Shown: positions 1 through 5,216 of the stretch, one piece after another | Position numbering within the stretch: position 1 is the first letter of the stretch | How the letters are laid out: the number at the start of each line of letters is the position of its first letter | DNA from: Burkholderiales bacterium | Lineage (GTDB): Bacteria; Pseudomonadota; Gammaproteobacteria; Burkholderiales; Burkholderiaceae_C | Direction of reading: 5' to 3' | DNA length: 7,093 nucleotides | NCBI GenBank assembly: GCA_947450745.1 | Contig: CANFYD010000190.1 | Location: forward strand, 1-7,093 | The notes under the pieces: model-generated | The model's database searches: none | Told to the model about the DNA's origin: nothing | Seen by the model: only the letters and a program-made list of their open reading frames with translations | Translations under genes and position numbers: made by a program

Positions 1-584
1 ACGGCGCGTCGGAATTTCTGCCGATCGCCTGGGAATGCGGCCATGGGCAGTTGCATGTGAACGCCGACTGGGTGCTGCTGGAACCGGTCGATGCGCAGTA
101 CCGCCCGGTGCCGCCCGGCCAAACCTCGCACACCACCCTGCTGACGAACTTGGCCAACCACCTGCAGCCGCTGATCCGCTTCGACCTCGGCGACCGCATC
201 ACCGTCGCTAGCCAACCCTGCCGCTGTGGTTCGGCCCTGCCGGTCGTGCAGGTGCAGGGGCGCCGCGATGACGCGCTGATCGTGCCCGGCATTGAAGGTC
301 AACCGGTCACCCTGCTGCCGCTGGCCCTGAGCACCGTGCTGGAAGACCAGGCCGGCCTGTTCGACTTCCAGCTCCGGCAACTGCCGCAGCGCGGCGGCGG
401 CACTTGGCGACTGCTGCTCGGGCCAACCGCAGCCGCCACGCCCGCGCAACGTGAACACTACCGCCGCCTGCTGTGCGAGTTCGCCACCGCACAAGGGGCC
501 ATGCCCCTGCACATCAGCACCCAAGCCGTCGCCGCCCTGCCACTGGGTCGCAGCGGCAAGCTGAAGCGGGTTGTGGCGGGTTGA
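1..584 (+). CDS. Adenylate-forming CoA-ligase-like protein (PaaK / F390-synthetase-related), C-terminal part only
   Basis: The reading frame is open from the first complete codon at position 3 and ends at TGA 582-584, giving 193 visible residues. The start and most of the adenylation domain lie outside the window, so an apparent TTG start at 51 is internal. Visible features match the C-terminal part of phenylacetate-CoA ligase-like enzymes. They are an ECGHG..LHVNADW segment, then LIRFDLGDR (the conserved RxxxGD-type motif after the core domain), then a PCRCG cysteine pair followed by GRRDD, and a final GRSGKLKR with the lysine expected near the C terminus of the small mobile domain. Such enzymes activate a carboxylic acid with ATP to an acyl-AMP and usually transfer it to CoA. 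The substrate cannot be told from this fragment. chrA follows in the same direction after 35 bp, so co-transcription is possible. The family call is fairly firm; the exact function is open. Confidence 0.8.
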   Translation, partial: GASEFLPIAWECGHGQLHVNADWVLLEPVDAQYRPVPPGQTSHTTLLTNLANHLQPLIRFDLGDRITVASQPCRCGSALPVVQVQGRRDDALIVPGIEGQPVTLLPLALSTVLEDQAGLFDFQLRQLPQRGGGTWRLLLGPTAAATPAQREHYRRLLCEFATAQGAMPLHISTQAVAALPLGRSGKLKRVVAG

Positions 585-619
585 AGGGCAAGGCGGCGAG
601 AGCCGTTGAGTCATGGACA

Positions 620-2002
620 ATGCGGCTCGATCCCGCCGATGCCGAACCCATGCCGACAAACCCCGCCGAGCCCTTGCGCACGCCGCCCGCCCCGGTCTCC
701 TTTTGGGAGGCGTTCACGTTTTGGCTCAAGCTGGGCTTCATCAGTTTTGGCGGGCCGGCGGGGCAGATTGCGATCATGCATACCGAGCTGGTCGAGCGGC
801 GGCGCTGGATCAGCGAGAAGCGGTTCTTGCATGCGCTGAACTACTGCATGGTGTTGCCGGGCCCGGAGGCGCAGCAGCTGGCCACCTACATCGGCTGGCT
901 GATGCACCGCACCTGGGGCGGCCTTGTCGCTGGCGGGTTGTTCGTCCTGCCGTCGCTGTTCATCCTGATCGCGCTGAGCTGGATTTATCTGGTGTATGGG
1001 CAGTTGCCGGTGGTGGCGGGGATTTTTTACGGGCTCAAGCCGGCCGTCACCGCGCTGGTCCTGCATGCAGCGCACCGCATCGGCACGCGGGCGCTGAAAA
1101 ACGGCTGGTTGTGGGGCATTGCCGCCGCGTCCTTTGTGGCGATCTTTGCGCTGGACCTGCCCTTCCCGCTGATCGTGCTGCTGGCGGCGCTGATCGGGCA
1201 TTTCGGCGGGCGCTGGGCACCGCAGGTGTTTGTGGTCGGTGGCGGCCACGGCACGGCGCAGCCGAGTTACGGGCCGGCGCTGATCGACGACGCCACGCCC
1301 ACGCCCGCGCACGCACGCTTTTCACGCGGCCACTTCAGCCGCATCCTGGCGGTCGGCTTAGGGCTGTGGCTGGCGGCGTTTGGCGGACTCATCGCCATTT
1401 ATGGCCTGGACGGCACGTTGACGCAAATGGGCTGGTTCTTCACCAAGGCAGCGCTGCTGACTTTTGGCGGCGCTTATGCCGTGCTGCCCTATGTCTACCA
1501 GGGCGCGGTGGAGCAATTTCAATGGTTGACGGCCACGCAGATGATCGACGGCCTAGCTTTAGGCGAAACGACGCCGGGGCCGCTGATCATGGTGGTGGCC
1601 TTTGTCGGCTTTGTCGGCGGCTGGGTCAAGCAGGTGTTCGGGCCCGAAGCGCTGTTCCTCGGCGCTGCCGTGGCGGCCACGGTGGTGACCTTCTTTACCT
1701 TTTTGCCCAGCTTCGTCTTCATCCTGGCCGGCGGGCCGCTGGTGGAAGCGACCCACGGCAATTTGAAGTTCACCGCGCCGCTGACCGCCATCACGGCAGC
1801 CGTGGTCGGCGTGATCCTGAATCTGGCGCTGTTCTTCGCCTTTCATGTGCTGTGGCCGCAGGGCTTCGCCGGCCGCTTTGACGTCGTTTCAGCGTTGATC
1901 ACCGTCGGCGCCTTGATCGCCTTGTTCCGTTTCAAGCTGGGCGTGATGCGACTGCTGCTGATTTGCGCGGCGGTCGGTCTGGGCCTGACTTGGCTGCGCT
2001 GA
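620..2002 (+). CDS. chrA: Chromate transporter, ChrA family (two CHR domains)
   Basis: This encodes a polytopic inner-membrane protein of 460 residues. ChrA proteins export chromate from the cytoplasm and confer chromate resistance; some homologues have no proven substrate. Both halves of the long-chain family are present. The N-terminal CHR domain (about residues 28-200) carries FISFGGPAGQIA (40-51) and LPGPEAQQLATY (79-90). The C-terminal domain (about 240-455) carries LTFGGAYAVLPY (280-291) and GETTPGPLIM (315-324). Many hydrophobic stretches fit about ten or more membrane segments. The start is uncertain: ATG 620 was chosen because it is the first in-frame ATG after the upstream stop, but the Shine-Dalgarno is weak (a purine run near 597-602). 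ATG 650 would remove ten residues and is also possible; an in-frame extension to 473 would overlap the upstream gene heavily and is unlikely. No chrB-like regulator is visible. The gene ends 12 bp from a convergent gene. Confidence 0.93.
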   Translation: MRLDPADAEPMPTNPAEPLRTPPAPVSFWEAFTFWLKLGFISFGGPAGQIAIMHTELVERRRWISEKRFLHALNYCMVLPGPEAQQLATYIGWLMHRTWGGLVAGGLFVLPSLFILIALSWIYLVYGQLPVVAGIFYGLKPAVTALVLHAAHRIGTRALKNGWLWGIAAASFVAIFALDLPFPLIVLLAALIGHFGGRWAPQVFVVGGGHGTAQPSYGPALIDDATPTPAHARFSRGHFSRILAVGLGLWLAAFGGLIAIYGLDGTLTQMGWFFTKAALLTFGGAYAVLPYVYQGAVEQFQWLTATQMIDGLALGETTPGPLIMVVAFVGFVGGWVKQVFGPEALFLGAAVAATVVTFFTFLPSFVFILAGGPLVEATHGNLKFTAPLTAITAAVVGVILNLALFFAFHVLWPQGFAGRFDVVSALITVGALIALFRFKLGVMRLLLICAAVGLGLTWLR

Positions 2003-2019
2003 GCAGGCTTGGCCTCAGC
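1998..2019. other. Short dyad spanning both convergent stop codons
   Basis: GCTGAG (1998-2003) and CTCAGC (2014-2019) are exact inverted repeats around a 10-nt loop. Each arm contains the TGA stop of one of the two converging genes (chrA on +, the TPR glycosyltransferase on -). The stem is only 6 bp and no T-run follows on either strand. It is therefore at best a weak shared 3'-end structure, and may simply reflect both genes ending in the same hexamer. Confidence 0.3.
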
Positions 2020-4402
2020 TGGTTGCAGTTCGGCCCGCGCACCACGCCACCCAGGCTTCGCGCAGCGCCGCCTCCAGATGGCGGGCAAAGCGAGGCGCAT
2101 CGCACAGCGGTGAGTCGAGCAACTGCTGGCGCAGGCGCTGGCGCAGCGCGGCCAGCGCTGGCAGGTCGGCGGCGTGACTGAGCGCCAAACGCAGGTAATC
2201 CTGCTCGTCACGGGCCAGCCAATCGGCCAAGCCGCAGTTCTGCAGAATGCTTTCGCCTTGGCGCGCCAGCGCGCTGCCGCCGGCTTGGAAGCTCAGCACC
2301 GGCACGCCCATCCATAAGGCCTCGACCGAGGTGGTGCCGCCGGGATAGGGGAAGGGGTCCAGCGCGATGTCGACCCGGTGATAGGCGGCCAGATAGTCGG
2401 CGCGCGCCTGCTGGCCTTCCAGCAGCAGGCGCTCGGCCCCCACGCCCAGCGCGGCAAAGCGCTTCAGCAGCGCCGCCGCTATGACCGGGTCGGCCAACGG
2501 CGCGGCCTTCAGGAACAAGCGGCTGCTCGGCAGCGCCAGCAGGATCTGCGCCCACAGCGCTAGCACCGCGTCGTTCAATTTGGCCAGATTGTTGAAGCAG
2601 CCAAAGGTGACGGCGCCGCGCGTGCTGGCAGGCAGCGCGGACACGGCCAAGTCCACCTCGGGCGGCGTGAAGCACAGAAAAGTCTCGGGCAGGCGCAGCA
2701 AACGCTCGGTGAATTCGGACTCGGCGGCGAGCGGGGCGATCCAGCGGTCGGCAATGAAGTAGTCCATCGCGGCCAGCCCGGTGCTGGCGCAATAGCCCAA
2801 CCAGCTGAGCTGCAGCGGCGCAGGCTTGCAGGCGAACAGAGCGAGCCGGTTGCCACCGGTGTGGCCGGACAGATCGATCAGCACGTCGATGCCGTCGCTG
2901 CGCACTTGCGCGGCCAGTTGCGCATCCGTCATGCCCTTCACCGGCGTCCAAGTCTTGCAATGCGCCGCGATCTGCGCGCTGATGCGGTCGGGCTTGGGGT
3001 CGGGGTGATTCGAATAGACAAACAGCTCGACGGCAGCGCCCGCCGGCCCAGCCAAGGCAGCCATTGAGGCAATCACAGACTGGGTGAAATAGCCGACCGG
3101 ATGCTGGCGCAGATCGGCCGACACCCAGCCGACCCGCAAGCAGCGCTTGGGGTCGGGGCTGTTGGGCCAATGCGTGAACGCCTGGGCCTGCGGGACCCGT
3201 TGAGTGGCCAAGGCACCGAACTCGCGTGCCTCGGCCAAGCGCTGCGCCGCACTCGTTGTCGCTTCAAGCGCCGGCTGCAAATTGCGCAGGAACAGCATAT
3301 CGCTGCGAGTGCTCAAGTCCAGCGGTTCCAGCTCGATGGCCCGCCGCAGCAGCGCAGCCGCTTCGTCGAGCCGCCCGACCTCCTTCAGCGCCTGAGCCAG
3401 GTTGCGCTGGGCTTGGGGGAAATCGGCTTTGAGCTGCAGCGCTTGGGCGTAGCTGGCCAAGGCGTCGTCCCAGCGGCCGATGGCCTTCAAGGCATTGCCC
3501 AGGTTGCTGTGCGCCTCAGCAAAATCCGGCTTGATGCGCAGCGCCAACTGGTAATGAGTCACCGCCGCTTCGGCCTGCGACGCTTCGGACAAGAGCTTGC
3601 CGAGGTGGAAGTGCGCCTCGGCAAAATCGGGCTGCAGGATGATGGCGCGCTCGAAGCTTTCGGCCGCCGCCTGGGTTTGCCCACCGGCTTGCAGCAGCAG
3701 CGCCAAGCTGTTGTGCGCGGCGGCATAGCTGGGGTTGATGTCCACAGCGCGGCGCAGGCTTTGGCCCGCCGCGCCCAAGTCGCCCTGCTGCCGCTGCGCA
3801 TTGCCCAGGCTGTGATGGGCTTGCGCCAGACGCGGGTTGTGCCGGATGGCGGCTTGGTAGCTGGACAGGGCATCACCCAGTTGCCCCAAGGCCATCAAGG
3901 CGTTGCCCAGATTGTTGTGCGCCACGGCCATATCGGGTTGAAGCGCCAGCGCCTGCCGACAACTTGCCGCCGCCGCCTCGAACTGCCCCAAGCCCAGCAA
4001 CGCCAGACCCAGATTGCTGTGCGCCGCAGCAAAGCCCGGTTGGAGCGCCAAGGCCAGGCGAAAGCATTCAGCCGCGCGATCAAATTGCCCGCCCTCGTTC
4101 AACAGCCCGCCGAGGTTGCTGGGCAGCTCGGCATCTTGCGGCAGCAGCGTCATCGCCCGCTGCAAAGCGCTCAGCGCGTCTTTGCCCTGCACCTGACGCG
4201 CAATACCCAGCGCTTTCCAGCTTTGCCCGTCGCTGGGGCAGCGCTGAGTCAGGCTCAGCGCACGCGCTTCCATGTCGGCATAGCGGCGCGCATTGAAAAG
4301 GGTGAACAGTTGCTGCAGTTCCGCCATCGGCACGGGCGCTTCAAACAGAAGCGGCTGGGGCGTGGCGTCACGGTGGGGCGGCTTGATCGGCTTGATCGGC
4401 AT
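2015..4402 (-). CDS. TPR-repeat O-GlcNAc-transferase-like (SPINDLY-type, GT41) glycosyltransferase
   Basis: This is a 795-residue protein, probably cytosolic because no signal peptide or membrane segment is visible. Residues 57-362 are nine consecutive 34-residue TPR units, with a weaker half-unit before them. Residues about 420-790 match the GT41 catalytic domain of O-GlcNAc transferase and SPINDLY. The motifs in order are RVGWVSADLRQHPVGYF (423-439, His434), IDLSGHTGGNRLALF (509-523, His514), WLGYCASTGLAAMDY (534-548), TFGCFNNLAKLND (599-611, Lys608) and LDPFPYPGGTTSVEAL (681-696, Asp682). By motif, His434, Lys608 and Asp682 correspond to human OGT His498, Lys842 and Asp925, so activity is plausible. 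Family members move a sugar (GlcNAc, fucose or another) from a nucleotide donor to Ser/Thr of proteins; donor and target here are unknown. The N-terminal PIKPIKP comes from a 10-bp tandem duplication (about 4381-4400). No clear Shine-Dalgarno precedes ATG 4402. Met26 (4327) is an alternative start. It diverges from groESL and converges on chrA. Confidence 0.93.
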   Translation of the reverse strand: MPIKPIKPPHRDATPQPLLFEAPVPMAELQQLFTLFNARRYADMEARALSLTQRCPSDGQSWKALGIARQVQGKDALSALQRAMTLLPQDAELPSNLGGLLNEGGQFDRAAECFRLALALQPGFAAAHSNLGLALLGLGQFEAAAASCRQALALQPDMAVAHNNLGNALMALGQLGDALSSYQAAIRHNPRLAQAHHSLGNAQRQQGDLGAAGQSLRRAVDINPSYAAAHNSLALLLQAGGQTQAAAESFERAIILQPDFAEAHFHLGKLLSEASQAEAAVTHYQLALRIKPDFAEAHSNLGNALKAIGRWDDALASYAQALQLKADFPQAQRNLAQALKEVGRLDEAAALLRRAIELEPLDLSTRSDMLFLRNLQPALEATTSAAQRLAEAREFGALATQRVPQAQAFTHWPNSPDPKRCLRVGWVSADLRQHPVGYFTQSVIASMAALAGPAGAAVELFVYSNHPDPKPDRISAQIAAHCKTWTPVKGMTDAQLAAQVRSDGIDVLIDLSGHTGGNRLALFACKPAPLQLSWLGYCASTGLAAMDYFIADRWIAPLAAESEFTERLLRLPETFLCFTPPEVDLAVSALPASTRGAVTFGCFNNLAKLNDAVLALWAQILLALPSSRLFLKAAPLADPVIAAALLKRFAALGVGAERLLLEGQQARADYLAAYHRVDIALDPFPYPGGTTSVEALWMGVPVLSFQAGGSALARQGESILQNCGLADWLARDEQDYLRLALSHAADLPALAALRQRLRQQLLDSPLCDAPRFARHLEAALREAWVAWCAGRTATS
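3317..4234 (-). repeat. Nine-unit TPR-coding repeat array
   Basis: This stretch codes for residues 57-362 of the glycosyltransferase. It is a gap-free run of nine 34-residue units starting at residues 57, 91, 125, 159, 193, 227, 261, 295 and 329. Most units carry the pattern A.AH.NLG.AL...G....A...Y..AL...P, the tetratricopeptide consensus. Units have diverged in sequence but keep exact length, so this is an old protein repeat and not a recent DNA expansion. Such arrays form a superhelical groove that binds protein partners or substrates of the catalytic domain. Confidence 0.92.
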
Positions 4403-4580
4403 GGTGGGACAGGGAGTCAGTGAGGGGCGGTGATCGACAAGTCAGGGCGGCAGTATCGCCGTCAGGCGAACGACAAGATGGCCCTTGCGGCCTCACAGTC
4501 CTGCCGTTCGAAGCGCTCGGCGAGTGCTGCGTCCGGGCTTGCCCCAGTTTGGCCAGACTGGCAGACAAGTGCTTGCCGCC
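4403..4580. other. Divergent intergenic region upstream of the glycosyltransferase; no gene seen
   Basis: This is the part of the 344-bp gene-free gap that lies between the minus-strand glycosyltransferase start and the groES promoter. I see no convincing coding region and no strong minus-strand promoter. A minus-strand TTGTCG with a poor -10 at short spacing is the best candidate and is weak. A GAGTGCT heptamer at 4522-4528, preceded by an imperfect complement with a 3-nt gap, recalls half of a CIRCE site but lacks the proper arm and spacing. Confidence 0.4.
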
Positions 4581-4611
4581 CCCTTGAATTGTCATCACCC
4601 GCCCATATAAT
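4581..4611 (+). promoter_or_regulatory. groESL promoter, overlapping sigma32 and sigma70 elements
   Basis: CCCTTGAA at 4581-4588 and GCCCATATA at 4601-4609 fit the heat-shock sigma32 consensus (CCCTTGAA and CCCCATxTA) with 12 nt between the two elements. The same DNA also reads as a sigma70 promoter: TTGAAT (4584-4589) and a perfect TATAAT (4606-4611) with a 16-bp spacer. Transcription should start about 4617-4620, exactly where the CIRCE operator begins. This would give constitutive expression plus heat-shock induction. The start site is predicted, not measured. Confidence 0.85.
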
Positions 4612-4619
4612 CTTTCCTG

Positions 4620-4646
4620 CTAGCACTCGCCGCCGGTGAGTGCTAA
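4620..4646. promoter_or_regulatory. CIRCE operator (HrcA-binding inverted repeat)
   Basis: The left arm is CTAGCACTC (4620-4628), the spacer is 9 nt (4629-4637) and the right arm is GAGTGCTAA (4638-4646). The canonical CIRCE is TTAGCACTC-N9-GAGTGCTAA, so only the first base of the left arm differs. HrcA binds this element and represses groESL and related chaperone genes; GroEL helps keep HrcA active. It sits at the predicted transcription start, so bound HrcA would block initiation. It would also be the first hairpin in the mRNA. Confidence 0.96.
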
Positions 4647-4730
4647 CGACTCAAGGGACGAAAGTTCGGCGAGTCAACCGCCCTGTCGGAGTCGCCGGCT
4701 CGGTCGGCATTCCAGTTGTATTAGCTATAA

Positions 4731-4743
4731 ATCTCAAGGAGAT
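4731..4743 (+). promoter_or_regulatory. groES ribosome-binding site inside a small hairpin
   Basis: The Shine-Dalgarno AAGGAG (4736-4741) ends 5 nt before ATG 4747 and fixes the groES start. ATCTC (4731-4735) is the exact complement of GAGAT (4739-4743), giving a 5-bp stem with an AAG loop. Half of the Shine-Dalgarno is therefore paired and half is in the loop. A weak hairpin like this could melt on warming. An overlapping ATG-TGA (4742-4747) just before the start codon is probably too near the Shine-Dalgarno to be used. Confidence 0.7.
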
Positions 4744-4746
4744 GTG

Positions 4747-5037
4747 ATGAATCTGCGTCCTCTGCACGATCGCGTGATCGTTAAGCGCCTCGAACAAGAA
4801 ACCAAAACGGCTTCGGGCATCGTCATTCCTGACAACGCCGCAGAAAAGCCCGATCAAGGCGAAGTGCTGGCCGTTGGTGTGGGCAAGCGCAACGACCGTG
4901 GCGACCTGATCGCCCTGAACGTCAAGGTCGGTGACCGCGTTCTGTTCGGCAAGTACTCAGGCCAGACCGTCAAGGTCGACGGCGACGAGCTCCTCGTCAT
5001 GCGCGAAGAAGACCTCTTCGCTGTTGTCGAGCGTTAA
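4747..5037 (+). CDS. groES: Co-chaperonin GroES (Hsp10)
   Basis: This is a 96-residue protein, the normal GroES length. It forms a seven-membered cytosolic lid that caps the GroEL ring during ATP-driven protein folding. It begins MNLRPLHDRVIVKR and carries the mobile loop at about residues 16-32, with the GroEL-contacting IVI tripeptide at 25-27. GEVLAVGVG (38-46), VGDRVLFGKYSG (61-72) and ELLVMREEDLFAVVE (81-95) are all typical. An upstream in-frame extension to 4636 is open but lacks GroES similarity and runs across the CIRCE site, so ATG 4747 with its strong Shine-Dalgarno is the start. It is the first gene of the groESL operon, controlled by the sigma32/sigma70 promoter and CIRCE. The TAA stop lies inside the left arm of the large inverted repeat that follows. 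Confidence 0.99.
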   Translation: MNLRPLHDRVIVKRLEQETKTASGIVIPDNAAEKPDQGEVLAVGVGKRNDRGDLIALNVKVGDRVLFGKYSGQTVKVDGDELLVMREEDLFAVVER

Positions 5038-5155
5038 AGCTACTGCGCGACGCGCTGGCGTCGTTGGGCGGTGCTCGGAATCCTCACGTGCAGAACGCAC
5101 GCTCCGGTTCCTGCGCTCCGTCCGCCTAGCCAGCACGCCGCTCGCTACGCTTTAA
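5034..5155. repeat. Large imperfect inverted repeat between groES and groEL
   Basis: About 122 nt fold back on themselves. Paired blocks, from outside in, are TTAAAGC (5034-5040) with GCTTTAA (5149-5155), GCTGGC (5054-5059) with GCCAGC (5129-5134), GGCGG (5067-5071) with CCGCC (5122-5126), GGAA (5077-5080) with TTCC (5108-5111), and CGTGC (5087-5091) with GCACG (5097-5101) around an AGAAC loop. Unpaired bases separate the blocks. The outer arm includes the groES stop codon. It has no T-run, so it is not an ordinary terminator. It may be a dispersed palindromic repeat that landed in the operon, or an RNA structure that tunes groEL relative to groES. Confidence 0.75.
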
Positions 5156-5216
5156 CTTCTCGACAAGCGCTCGGGTAAGTGAGGCGTGGCTCATTCACAG
5201 AATTCGGAGAATTTTC
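5156..5216 (+). promoter_or_regulatory. groEL leader with ribosome-binding site
   Basis: GGAG at 5206-5209 lies 7 nt before ATG 5217 and sets the groEL start. A small hairpin, AGTGAG (5178-5183) with CTCATT (5190-5195) including one G-T pair, precedes it. I see no good second promoter here. Confidence 0.6.

Noticed and set aside
473..619. N-terminal extension of chrA to 473
   Set aside because: It would overlap the end of the CoA-ligase-like gene by more than 100 bp and adds Arg/His-rich sequence unlike the ChrA family.
613..1881. A 422-residue plus-strand open frame overlapping chrA in another frame
   Set aside because: Its Arg/Ala/Gly/His-rich composition is typical of an out-of-frame reading of GC-rich DNA; the chrA frame has clear family motifs throughout.
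3101..4423. A 440-residue plus-strand open frame opposite the TPR region
   Set aside because: It mirrors the repeated TPR codons of the minus-strand gene, is rich in Arg, Gln and Leu, and has no recognisable domain or ribosome-binding site.
4512..4530. A second CIRCE-like site (AGCGCTC...GAGTGCT)
   Set aside because: The arms are imperfect and only 3 nt apart where CIRCE has 9, and no promoter element sits beside it.
4636..4746. N-terminal extension of groES to 4636
   Set aside because: It would start inside the CIRCE site, adds residues absent from GroES proteins, and ignores the strong Shine-Dalgarno before ATG 4747.
5034..5155. Reading the groES-groEL palindrome as an intrinsic terminator
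   Set aside because: No T-run follows the stem on the coding strand and pairing is interrupted by several internal loops.
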